43,412 nt of DNA from CAINEC01 sp046073825 (GTDB lineage: Bacteria > Bacteroidota > Bacteroidia > AKYH767-A > OLB10): positions 1 to 43,412 of the forward strand of contig JBJTMY010000140.1 in the NCBI GenBank assembly GCA_046073825.1, read 5' to 3'. The notes under the pieces are model-generated. The model was not told the origin of the DNA. It made no database searches and saw only the letters and a program-made list of their open reading frames with translations. Both the position numbers and the translations under genes were made by a program. Below, in pieces: positions 27,067 through 35,401 of this stretch (position 1 is the stretch's first letter; each line of letters starts with the position of its first letter).

Positions 27067-28263
27067 TTATTGCTTTTTCAGTTCTGCAACAAACATGGTA
27101 TCTGCTTGGGATTTACTACCATCAATAATTTTACTTTGAATCAACTCAAGGGAAAAGTGTTTAATTAATCGATCAACTACCAGATGATTTTCCGTTTGAT
27201 AAACAGAGCAAGTAGAATAAAAGAGTGACCCACCCTTTTTCAAAGTTGGAATTAAGTTACTAGAAATCGTAAATTGCAAATCGGAAAACGCGTTAATTTT
27301 ATCTTCGGTTATTTGATTTTTATGTTCAGGCGAACGAGCCCACGTTCCAGAACCAGAACATGGCACATCAGCAATTACCGCATCGAATTGCTCATTATAA
27401 ATTTTCTTCAAACCCTCTTGAGGGTTGCTCCAATCAACAATGGCGGATTGGTAAAAACGTGTATTATTTCTTTTGAAACGAAAGTTTAAATTCTTCAAAA
27501 TAGATTCACGTATATCCGTTACAGTTAGGTCAATGTTGTTGTTTCTATCTAACAATTGCAACGACTTCCCGCCAGATGCAGCGCAGGCATCGAGCCATTT
27601 CTGACCATCAATTGGCCGATACCAACTACCAAGAAGCTGTGAAGACAAATCTTGAACCTCCAGCCATCCATTTTGAAACGGCAAAGCATTTATAATATCA
27701 TAATCATCGGGCAACTGCATGGCGAATTCGTTTACATCACTAATTCGAAACGGAACATTCTCTGAATAAAAAAAATCTAACACCTTTTGTTTATCATGAC
27801 GATTGATTCTTGTCCAAAGCTTACGACGATTAAATCCATCCAACACAAAGTCGTGTGTGTTGATAGAAGTCTCTATCAGACTTTGAAATGGGAAAACATC
27901 TGATAAACTAAACAACCCATCGTACTGTTTTACTACAATCTCCCATTTTAAATTGATTGGCTCGGTGATAGAATTTAGTAAGTAATCGTTCTTAAAAAAT
28001 CGCTGACTAAACTTATCGTTATCTTGGTATGAAAGGAAAAAAGCAATGGCCATTCGTTCATTTTCGGATAATTGAGTGCCTGCCTTCCCCAATCGCCACC
28101 AAGCATAACACAAATGACGAACATTACGTCGGTCGCGAGCACCGAGATGTGGGTTTGCATGAAAGTACTTTTTTAAATACAATGCAAATGGTTCCAAAAA
28201 ATTATAGCCCTGCAAACAATTCAGGGCTATAGTAAACAAGAAATTATTTGAATCAGGAAACAT
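27067..28263 (-). CDS. RsmB/NOP2-family RNA (cytosine-5) methyltransferase
   Basis: A 398-residue SAM-dependent RNA m5C methyltransferase. Visible motifs: the SAM-binding loop DACAASGGKSLQLL at about 222-235, acidic residue in VTDIRESIL, the motif IV DVPCSGSGTWARSPE with its conserved Cys, and the motif VI YSTCSVY holding the catalytic Cys. The N-terminal 150 residues (FHANPHLGARDRRNVRHLCYAWWRLG) are helical and resemble the NusB-like RNA-binding region of RsmB. The target could be 16S rRNA C967 or another site. It starts with the overlap TAATG on the parC stop, so it is the third gene of the parE-parC operon. Confidence 0.9.
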   Translation of the reverse strand: MFPDSNNFLFTIALNCLQGYNFLEPFALYLKKYFHANPHLGARDRRNVRHLCYAWWRLGKAGTQLSENERMAIAFFLSYQDNDKFSQRFFKNDYLLNSITEPINLKWEIVVKQYDGLFSLSDVFPFQSLIETSINTHDFVLDGFNRRKLWTRINRHDKQKVLDFFYSENVPFRISDVNEFAMQLPDDYDIINALPFQNGWLEVQDLSSQLLGSWYRPIDGQKWLDACAASGGKSLQLLDRNNNIDLTVTDIRESILKNLNFRFKRNNTRFYQSAIVDWSNPQEGLKKIYNEQFDAVIADVPCSGSGTWARSPEHKNQITEDKINAFSDLQFTISSNLIPTLKKGGSLFYSTCSVYQTENHLVVDRLIKHFSLELIQSKIIDGSKSQADTMFVAELKKQ

Positions 28264-30332
28264 TAGATTTCTAATTTCATTTGCGATTTATCTTCTTTTG
28301 ATGGAGGCAAGAAAATATCAGGTTGTTTTTTTCTTAATTGCGTTACTTGATCAGCGTTAGCCTCTATCACTTTTAAGATTGGAAACTTTGTTACCACATT
28401 ACCTTGAACTCCGCGACCTTTAATTAATTGTCCACCGAAATAAATAATTGACTCTAAATTACGCAACTTAGGTTTTGGTTTTAATTTAACAATTACCGTT
28501 GGGCCATCTTCTGCTGTACTAACAGATAAATATAACACACGAGAACCTAGCAAACCTTTTGTCAAATCATAGGCTTTATCACGTGTTACACCACCAATAG
28601 TAAAGCGCTTCATCATAATTGCGCCTTTGGAGCCATCCTGATAAATCATATTGTAAACCGTGTTTTCATCTTGTTCTTTTTTGAAAACAGCCACATGAAT
28701 AATATCTTTTCCAACATAGGATTTATCTGCCACCTTGGTCACCATTACTTTACCATCTGCCGTAAAAGCGATTACATCATCAATATCCGAACAATCAGCA
28801 ATAAATTCATCCTTCTTCAAACCAATACCCACAAAACCTTCTGCACGGTTCACATATAACTTTGCATTATTAATTACAACTTTTGAGGCTACAATTGCTT
28901 CGAACTCTCCAATTTGCGTTTTACGCTCTCTGCCTTTTCCGTATTTCTTTAAAAGATTTTTATAAAAGTTAATTGTATAATTTTTAATATTCTCTAAATC
29001 ATACTTCACTGCTTTGATTTCATCTTCTAAACCTTTGATATTTTCATCGGCTTTAAAGGCATCAAATTTTGAAATGCGTTTGATTTTTATTTCAGTTAAA
29101 CGTACTACATCTTCATCCGTAATTTCGCGATAGAATAATTTCTTGTATGGTTTTAGACCTTTATGAATAGTTTCCATTACGGCTTCCCAGGTCTCACAAT
29201 CTTCGATATTACGATAAATTTTCTTTTCAATAAATATTTTTTCCAACGAACTAAAATGCCACTGCTCTTCGAGTTCTCCTAAACGAATTTGCAATTCACG
29301 TTTAAGCAACTCCATGGTATTAAGTGCCGTTAATTTCAGTATTTCATTCACAGATAAAAACTGAGGCTTACCGTCAAGGATCACGCAAGAATTAGGAGAA
29401 ATACTCACTTCACAATCGGTGAAAGCATATAAGGCTTCAATCGTTTTTTCAATATCCTCTGAAGAATCAGGATGAAGATGAATAACCACTTCAACATTTG
29501 CTGCCGTATTATCCTCGACCTTTTTAATTTTTATTTTTCCTTTATCATTAGCGGCTAGAATGGAATCAATCAAACTAGAAGTAGTTGTTCCAAAAGGAAT
29601 TTCTTTAATGACCAGTGTTTTCTTATCCTTCTTTTCTATCACCGAACGAACGCGAATTCGTCCTCCGCGTAATCCTTCGTTATATTTAGAAAAGTCAGCA
29701 ACACCACCTGTTGGAAAATCGGGCACTAGATTTACTTGTTTTCCTCGCAGCGAATCGATTGATGCTTCTATCAATTCAATAAAGTTGTGAGGTAAAATTT
29801 TACAAGCCAAACCGACCGCGATTCCTTCTACTCCCATTGCTAACAAGAGCGGGAATTTCACAGGTAAAGCGACTGGCTCTTTATTACGGCCATCATACGA
29901 TGATTGCCATATAGTTGTTTTAGGATTGTATAATACTTCTAAGGCAAATTTACTAAGGCGAGCTTCAATGTAACGTGAAGCTGCAGCACTATCGCCAGTA
30001 AAAATATTTCCCCAGTTTCCTTGTGTATCAATCAATAAATTTTTCTGACCAATTTGCACCAAGGCATCACCAATAGAAACATCTCCATGAGGGTGATACT
30101 TCATAGTATGGCCAATGATATTTGCTACCTTATTATAACGACCATCTTCTAATTCCCACATCGCATGCAATACGCGTCGTTGAACGGGCTTCACACCATC
30201 ATCCAAATATGGAACTGCTCGCTCCATGATAACATAAGAAGCATATTCCAAAAACCAATTCTGGTACATGGTTCCTACCTGACCATGTTGTTCATCTCTT
30301 TTATCTTTCGAATTATCTAAATCTTTCTGCAT
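28263..30332 (-). CDS. parC: DNA topoisomerase IV subunit A, short form
   Basis: A 689-residue type IIA topoisomerase A subunit that cuts and rejoins DNA with ParE to decatenate chromosomes. The catalytic Tyr121 sits in AAASRYIEARLS; nearby are YHPHGDVSIGDALV and GVEGIAVGLACKILPHN. The coiled-coil gate (about 340-460) and one conserved ParC C-terminal region (KLYVNRAEGFVGIGLKKDEF; GVTRDKAYDLTKG) are present. It ends at SKEDKSQMKLEI, while Bacteroidota homologues I recall continue by about 200 residues, so the C-terminal DNA-wrapping domain looks incomplete. No gyrase-box GQRGGKG is present. The ATG lies 12 bp after the parE stop and its own stop overlaps the RsmB-like start (TAATG). Confidence 0.9.
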   Translation of the reverse strand: MQKDLDNSKDKRDEQHGQVGTMYQNWFLEYASYVIMERAVPYLDDGVKPVQRRVLHAMWELEDGRYNKVANIIGHTMKYHPHGDVSIGDALVQIGQKNLLIDTQGNWGNIFTGDSAAASRYIEARLSKFALEVLYNPKTTIWQSSYDGRNKEPVALPVKFPLLLAMGVEGIAVGLACKILPHNFIELIEASIDSLRGKQVNLVPDFPTGGVADFSKYNEGLRGGRIRVRSVIEKKDKKTLVIKEIPFGTTTSSLIDSILAANDKGKIKIKKVEDNTAANVEVVIHLHPDSSEDIEKTIEALYAFTDCEVSISPNSCVILDGKPQFLSVNEILKLTALNTMELLKRELQIRLGELEEQWHFSSLEKIFIEKKIYRNIEDCETWEAVMETIHKGLKPYKKLFYREITDEDVVRLTEIKIKRISKFDAFKADENIKGLEDEIKAVKYDLENIKNYTINFYKNLLKKYGKGRERKTQIGEFEAIVASKVVINNAKLYVNRAEGFVGIGLKKDEFIADCSDIDDVIAFTADGKVMVTKVADKSYVGKDIIHVAVFKKEQDENTVYNMIYQDGSKGAIMMKRFTIGGVTRDKAYDLTKGLLGSRVLYLSVSTAEDGPTVIVKLKPKPKLRNLESIIYFGGQLIKGRGVQGNVVTKFPILKVIEANADQVTQLRKKQPDIFLPPSKEDKSQMKLEI

Positions 30333-30344
30333 TTTTAAAAACTA

Positions 30345-32246
30345 TTATTCAGCCGTTTCCAATTCACTTAGCTCTTTTTCTTCAGTAGGCTCCAATTCTT
30401 CTTCAATTCTTAAATTACTTATAATAAACTCCTGACGGTCGGGAGTATTTTTACCCATATAATAATCTAACAAAGCGTGTAAAGAAGATTCGCCATGAAG
30501 AGTAACGGGATCGAGACGAATTTTTTTACCAATAAAATTCTTAAACTCATCGGGAGAAATTTCTCCTAAACCTTTAAATCGGGTAATTTCTGGTTTTGCT
30601 CCTAACTTCTGAATCGCCATTTGACGTTCTATATCGTTGTAGCAATAAATTGTTTCCTTTTTATTTCGAACTCGGAACAAAGGAGTTTGAAGAATATAAA
30701 CGTGATTGTTTTTAACAAGTTCTGGAAAGAACTGAAGAAAGAATGTTAACAACAACAAACGAATATGCATACCATCCACATCGGCATCGGTGGCAATTAC
30801 AATTCTATTATAACGTAATGTTTCGAGACCATCTTCTATATTTAATGCGTTTTGAAGCAAATTAAACTCTTCATTCTCGTATACAATTTTCTTTGTGAGT
30901 CCATAGCAATTCAAAGGCTTTCCTTTCAAACTAAAAACGGCTTGCGTATTTACATCACGCGCAATAGTTATAGACCCTGATGCAGAATCTCCCTCAGTGA
31001 TGAACAACGTAGTATCCATGCGTTGAGGGTTACGCATATCCGTTAGATGTGCACGACAATCACGAAGTTTTTTATTATGAAGATTAGCCTTTTTTGCTCT
31101 TTCATTAGCTAGCTTTTTAATACCGGCAATCTCTTTACGTTCTCTTTCACTCTGAAGAATTTTTTTCTTCCAAGCTTCGGCTGTTTCAGGATGTTTATGT
31201 AAAAAATTATCCAATTGATTACATACATAATCAACAATCCAGGTCCGAAGTGATGGTCCTCCTGGATAGGTATTTTGCGAACCTAATTTGGTTTTTGTTT
31301 GCGATTCAAAAACCGGTTCCTGTACACGAACACTGATGGCACCGGTGATGGATGTACGAACATCGGCAGGGTCAAAATCTTTCCCATAGAAATCACGAGC
31401 TGTTTTAACCAATGCTTCTCGAAAAGCTGCTAAGTGCGTTCCACCTTGGGTCGTATGCTGGCCATTCACGAAAGAATAATAATCTTCACCATATCCCGTT
31501 GTGTGAGTGAAAGCAAGCTCGATATCTTTTGAACGAAGATGAATAACGGGATACAAAGGTTCGTCACTAATATGCGTATTTAACAAATCAAGCAAACCAT
31601 TTTCCGATTTAAACTCTTGGCCATTAAAAACGATGGTTAATCCAACATTTAAAAAAGTATAATTACGAACCATTGTTTCAATGTAGTCCGTACGAAAATG
31701 ATAATCATTAAAAATTTCACCATCACAATCAAATGTCACTTCTGTACCATCTGATAAATCGGTAGGAAGTTCATTTTTTGTTTTTGTTAACTCCCCGCGT
31801 TCAAACTCTGCCCATGTTGTTTTTCCTTGACGTACTGCTTGCACCTTAAAATAAGAAGAAAGGGCATTCACGGCCTTAGTACCTACTCCATTTAAACCAA
31901 CGGACTTTTGAAATGCCTGACTGTCATATTTACCACCCGTGTTAATTTTAGAAACACACTCTACCACCTTCCCTAATGGAATTCCACGGCCATAATCGCG
32001 TACACGACAACGACCATCTTTCACTTCAATTTCAATTTTTTTACCATACCCCATCACATACTCATCAATACAATTATCTACCACCTCTTTCAACAAAACG
32101 TAAACACCATCATCTTTACTTGAACCATCTCCCAACTTCCCTATATACATTCCCGGACGGAGCCGAATATGCTGTTTCCAATCGAGGCTTTGAATACTAT
32201 CTTCGGTATAATTATGATCAATTGTCAATTCACTTTTTTTCGCCAT
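30345..32246 (-). CDS. parE: DNA topoisomerase IV subunit B
   Basis: A 633-residue ATPase subunit from the ATG at 32244-32246 (MAKKSELTIDHNY); an upstream in-frame GTG at 32294 is rejected since it would add 16 residues with no family support and overlap the leader. GHKL motifs: EVVDNCIDEY (catalytic Glu region), DYGRGIPLG, and GLNGVGTKAVNALS. The TOPRIM metal site shows FITEGDSASGS and ATDADVDGMHIR. It pairs with the downstream parC, 12 bp apart. A TAAATTTG box at 32306-32313 sits in a perfect inverted repeat upstream. Confidence 0.95.
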   Translation of the reverse strand: MAKKSELTIDHNYTEDSIQSLDWKQHIRLRPGMYIGKLGDGSSKDDGVYVLLKEVVDNCIDEYVMGYGKKIEIEVKDGRCRVRDYGRGIPLGKVVECVSKINTGGKYDSQAFQKSVGLNGVGTKAVNALSSYFKVQAVRQGKTTWAEFERGELTKTKNELPTDLSDGTEVTFDCDGEIFNDYHFRTDYIETMVRNYTFLNVGLTIVFNGQEFKSENGLLDLLNTHISDEPLYPVIHLRSKDIELAFTHTTGYGEDYYSFVNGQHTTQGGTHLAAFREALVKTARDFYGKDFDPADVRTSITGAISVRVQEPVFESQTKTKLGSQNTYPGGPSLRTWIVDYVCNQLDNFLHKHPETAEAWKKKILQSERERKEIAGIKKLANERAKKANLHNKKLRDCRAHLTDMRNPQRMDTTLFITEGDSASGSITIARDVNTQAVFSLKGKPLNCYGLTKKIVYENEEFNLLQNALNIEDGLETLRYNRIVIATDADVDGMHIRLLLLTFFLQFFPELVKNNHVYILQTPLFRVRNKKETIYCYNDIERQMAIQKLGAKPEITRFKGLGEISPDEFKNFIGKKIRLDPVTLHGESSLHALLDYYMGKNTPDRQEFIISNLRIEEELEPTEEKELSELETAE

Positions 32247-32297
32247 CTTAAAACTTCTATTAAAATTAATTTTGCAAAGGTCGTAAACTAACACGAC

Positions 32298-32323
32298 ACG
32301 AATTTCAAATTTAACAAATTCGT
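32298..32323 (-). promoter_or_regulatory. parE promoter -7 box within a perfect inverted repeat
   Basis: Arms ACGAATTT (32298-32305) and AAATTCGT (32316-32323) are perfect 8-bp complements; the 10-nt spacer holds TAAATTTG on the minus strand (32306-32313), a full -7 match. The predicted start near 32301 leaves a leader of about 55 nt. The symmetry around a -7 box suggests an operator. The remaining 32324-32438 holds nothing I recognise. Confidence 0.4.
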
Positions 32324-32438
32324 AAATGGAAGTTACTAACTAAAACACTGGTTTTTTAACATTATTGCTGTGGGCAATTCTTAAAAACACCTCTACAACT
32401 CCTAAAATGATTGTGAAACTATCAATTTCAAATTCACC

Positions 32439-34391
32439 TTACTCCATCATCTCCAAAGGAGTTAAATTTTCAAGCGAATCCACATTGATTGAATCAATAG
32501 GCATAAGATAATTCTTACAGGTTGGAGAAAGATGAAGTGGAAGGAAATTGGTATCCACCTCTGATGCAGCAATTTTCTCTCTAGCGACTAGACGATTCGT
32601 AATAAGTTTATAGTAACTTCTCATGGAATTGGAGAATGCCCCAATAGAGTCAAATGCTGACTTATAGTATTTAGGGTGAGGAATTATACTAGACAAAAAC
32701 GCAGACTCTTGCAGGGAGAGATTAGCTGGCGATTTTTCGAAGTAATAATTTGAAGCTTCACCGATACCATAAACATTAGGCCCCCATTCAATGATATTCA
32801 AATACACTTCAAACATACGTTCTTTAGAAACGAGTCGATTGCGTTCAATGAGCCAAACGATTAAAGCTTCTTCTAATTTACGAGAAATGGTTTTATTTCG
32901 GCTAAGAAAAACATTTTTAACAAGTTGCATAGAAATAGTACTCCCCCCACGTACAAACCGTCCTTTTTTAAAGTTAGTTGCGATGGATTGTTTAAATGAC
33001 TCTTCGACAAATCCACCGTGATTAAAAAAACTAGGATCTTCAGATGTTAATACACAATTCTGCAAATAAGGAGAAATATTAGTAAGTGCGGTAAAAGACG
33101 TATTTTCGGGACCAACTAGAAAAGATCGAACAGGTCGACTACCATCCATTGCAGTAAACTCAAAAGACTCATTCAATTTAGAAAATCCACCATTTCCCCA
33201 ACTCGTCACTACAAATTTTTCAGGGGTCATTTTCGAATCGAATTCCAAATTATCAGGATTTGCAAATGGTAAATGAAAACGTAATGCGTAAGATATACCT
33301 CCGTTGACTTTAAACCCATTAAAAGAAGAAAACATCCCATGAGGCAATGCATCAAAAAGTGCTTGCGCCTGAGGGGCATTGAATCCTGCATTTAAGGTAA
33401 AATATCCTGACTTACCACGTGCAAAAGCCGTATGAAAGTTTACAAGAAGTTTATTTAAAGAAAAGAAGGTTGGAGTAGCTGTATATACACTATCGCTTGA
33501 AAAATTAAAATTTAGCTGAGCCGACATGGTTGGCACTATGACATCTTCTGGCGATATTCTCCAATGATTAACGAGAAAATTATCCATTGAAAAGATCAAT
33601 GACAATGGAACTTCGTCTTCACTAGGATCAGCTTTTAATCGAACATTGGCTTTATCAAAACAGAATTTAAAACCGTCAAGCAAATCAATGAACGGAAGTG
33701 CGCAAACGTTAGTGGACTTTCTCTCCATTGAAAAATCATATTCTCCATTTGACGCATCAGCGGTCCCGACAATTTTCCATTCGGAAGTACCTTCTTTTGA
33801 ATACATCAATAAAGATGAATTAAACTTTTCTCCGTCAAAATTCAACTTAGGCAAATCGATTGACTCCACCACTTCATTTTTTTGAAATGAAAAATGAAAG
33901 TCCTCGATTGTTATTTCTTCATTAAATACATCATTAATTTTTTCATAAACCGATGCAAAACGATCATTCAACCCAATAGAGGAATCGTTGTTCGACAAAC
34001 TATCTTTTTTACCCTCACTTTTCAAGAATATTGAATAGTTGTCAATTGAATCTTTTTTAACCAATGTGATAGCAACGCCTTGAACAATCAATTCGCGCGT
34101 AGTAATTTTTCCAACAAGTAATTTGGAAAGGCGAATTTTGGCACTTGCATGTTTTAAAGTAAATAGCGTATCTCCTTGAAAGGGAACTAAAACCACTTCG
34201 TCAATGCATATTTCGCGTAGCCCATTAAACTCCGCTTTCCCCACTATCAACGTTGCGTGGTATTTATCTTTCACTTTTGCCTTAACTTTCTCCACCAAAT
34301 AATTCAGAATCGGTTGACGAACTAAAAGTAAAACTACCAGCAGCAGCACTCCAATTGAACAAAGAATTACAAGGCGTTTTTTTAATTTCAA
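32439..34391 (-). CDS. Peptidoglycan glycosyltransferase (GT51) fused to an AsmA-like domain
   Basis: A 650-residue protein. An N-terminal membrane anchor (about 7-25, VILCSIGVLLLVVLLLV) leads into about 370 residues of AsmA/TamB-like beta structure (FNGLREICIDEVVLVP, GDTLFTLKHASAKIRLSKLLVGKI). Residues about 420-600 are a GT51 domain: the catalytic EDPSFFNHGG near residue 450, RGGSTISMQLVKN, RKLEEALIVWLIE and NIIEWGPNVYGIGEAS. GT51 enzymes polymerise glycan strands from lipid II. There is no transpeptidase domain. The start is a TTG, since an in-frame stop lies just upstream and no ATG is near; a TATTTTTG box 24 nt before it supports this. The fusion is unusual; the AsmA part may place the enzyme in the envelope. 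Confidence 0.85.
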   Translation of the reverse strand: MKLKKRLVILCSIGVLLLVVLLLVRQPILNYLVEKVKAKVKDKYHATLIVGKAEFNGLREICIDEVVLVPFQGDTLFTLKHASAKIRLSKLLVGKITTRELIVQGVAITLVKKDSIDNYSIFLKSEGKKDSLSNNDSSIGLNDRFASVYEKINDVFNEEITIEDFHFSFQKNEVVESIDLPKLNFDGEKFNSSLLMYSKEGTSEWKIVGTADASNGEYDFSMERKSTNVCALPFIDLLDGFKFCFDKANVRLKADPSEDEVPLSLIFSMDNFLVNHWRISPEDVIVPTMSAQLNFNFSSDSVYTATPTFFSLNKLLVNFHTAFARGKSGYFTLNAGFNAPQAQALFDALPHGMFSSFNGFKVNGGISYALRFHLPFANPDNLEFDSKMTPEKFVVTSWGNGGFSKLNESFEFTAMDGSRPVRSFLVGPENTSFTALTNISPYLQNCVLTSEDPSFFNHGGFVEESFKQSIATNFKKGRFVRGGSTISMQLVKNVFLSRNKTISRKLEEALIVWLIERNRLVSKERMFEVYLNIIEWGPNVYGIGEASNYYFEKSPANLSLQESAFLSSIIPHPKYYKSAFDSIGAFSNSMRSYYKLITNRLVAREKIAASEVDTNFLPLHLSPTCKNYLMPIDSINVDSLENLTPLEMME

Positions 34392-34415
34392 AGCTTAATA
34401 CTTTTTAGGGTGGGC

Positions 34416-34423
34416 CAAAAATA
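34416..34423 (-). promoter_or_regulatory. Predicted -7 box of the GT51 gene
   Basis: Minus strand TATTTTTG, a full TAnnTTTG match, lying directly after the cas6 terminator stem, so that the terminator T-run and the promoter share bases. Predicted leader is about 20 nt to the TTG start at 34391. Confidence 0.4.
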
Positions 34424-34424
34424 A

Positions 34425-34451
34425 CAAACAGGACTTAAAAAGTCCTGTTTG
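34425..34451 (-). terminator. Terminator of the Cas6-family gene
   Basis: Perfect 11-bp stem CAAACAGGACT (34425-34435) with AGTCCTGTTTG (34441-34451) and a 5-nt loop; on the minus strand it is followed by TTATTTTTGG. It lies 22 bp past the stop of the Cas6-family gene. Confidence 0.8.
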
Positions 34452-34473
34452 CATCAATGAGTTATTAACGGAA

Positions 34474-35211
34474 TTATTCTTTCACCATATCCACCATTCC
34501 ATATCCTTGATCGGACATAGCACCGATTCCTGATTCCCAAATAAAACGATGAACATCAGTATGTGCATGAAGGGTAAAAGGCAATAAATACCCCATCATA
34601 TTACTTCCGTCATTTGCTTTATAATAGCGTGCGAATTTCTTTCCTGTTTCATTAATTTTTTGAACATATTCCTGATCAGGTTGAGCATCGAACTCCGCAA
34701 AGTTGTTTAAGTCCGCCTCTGTAAAACCAGCTTTTTCCATACGATCTAACGTTTGTTCGTATAAGATATCTGAGAATTCATGCGAAGTAGGATCGATAGT
34801 TAACTGACTTTTTTCCGAATCCATACGCGGATCCACTAAGATCAGTGGAGAAATGCATAAATAACGCATTTTAACAGAGAATTCCGGATCTGCAATACTT
34901 TCATGACTACGAGGCATTAAATTCATTTTACCAACTGCTAAATAAGGTTGTTCAAATATTTTTGATACCAACTGCTCTAACTTATCCGTTTGGCGACTTG
35001 AAACGACCAAGGTAACTTTAGAGCTAAGGAAACGCATAAAACCGTTTTGAATTTTCGAGGTTCCCTTTAAAGAAGAAAAACTAAACTGAGATACATCGCC
35101 ACCTACTGATTCAATCATAGGGGTTAAAGACTCACATAATAAAGATTGATGATGTAATGGAATCGTGTTCGCTGAAGCCTGATCACGTAGGAAGGAGATT
35201 TTTACTCGCAT
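34474..35211 (-). CDS. cas6: Solitary Cas6-family RNA-binding protein/endoribonuclease
   Basis: A 245-residue Cas6 relative. It shows the RAMP-fold start MRVKISF, IPLHHQSLL (17-25), FSFSSLKG (43-50), the middle strand pattern LYLAVG-like KIFEQPYLAVGKMNL and YLCISPLILVDP, and the C-terminal glycine-rich loop GIGAMSDQGYGMV that marks Cas6. Cas6 normally cuts precursor CRISPR RNA at repeat stems. No other cas gene or CRISPR array exists in the window. In active Cas6 proteins a stretch after the first helix carries the catalytic His (His46 in Pyrococcus Cas6); here only about 12 residues (PMIESVGGDVSQ) link it to FSFS and no His is present, though His20 and His21 remain. It may be inactive or use other residues. 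Neighbours are housekeeping genes; it has its own promoter and terminator. Confidence 0.85.
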   Translation of the reverse strand: MRVKISFLRDQASANTIPLHHQSLLCESLTPMIESVGGDVSQFSFSSLKGTSKIQNGFMRFLSSKVTLVVSSRQTDKLEQLVSKIFEQPYLAVGKMNLMPRSHESIADPEFSVKMRYLCISPLILVDPRMDSEKSQLTIDPTSHEFSDILYEQTLDRMEKAGFTEADLNNFAEFDAQPDQEYVQKINETGKKFARYYKANDGSNMMGYLLPFTLHAHTDVHRFIWESGIGAMSDQGYGMVDMVKE

Positions 35212-35239
35212 AAGAAATTTAGATTAGATAATTAGAGAC

Positions 35240-35317
35240 TTCCCATTATTATACCATGTGCCAAATGGGAACACAAATTTATCATTTTATTTTAAATTAT
35301 ATTGACATTCAATGTCA
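35240..35317 (-). promoter_or_regulatory. Promoter, 5' hairpin leader and possible operator of the Cas6-family gene
   Basis: Minus strand TAAATTTG (35274-35281) matches the -7 consensus. The predicted RNA starts near 35270 and begins at once with a hairpin: TTCCCATT (35264-35271) pairs perfectly with AATGGGAA (35240-35247) around a 16-nt loop. An alternative pairing, CCAT with ATGG, exists inside. A perfect TGACATT-C-AATGTCA inverted repeat (35303-35317) lies just upstream of the -33 region, placed like an operator. The rest of the 190-bp gap up to 35401 is AT-rich with no gene. Confidence 0.4.
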
Positions 35318-35401
35318 TATATTTTCTCTTTTCTTTGCTAAAAAGAGAAAAGAGTTGGAATTTTCCACTATCGAAACAAGATTTTCTCGATTTGGGAATA
35401 A

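Noticed and set aside
32247..32294. N-terminal extension of parE from GTG 32294
   Set aside because: It adds residues unlike ParE and lies in the predicted leader; MAKKSEL at 32246 is the natural start.
35322..35354. Terminator after the rhomboid genes (TTTTCTCTTTTC with AAAAGAGAAAAGAG)
   Set aside because: The stem has a bulge, is made only of A-T and a few G-C pairs, and lacks a T-run on the minus strand; too weak to call.
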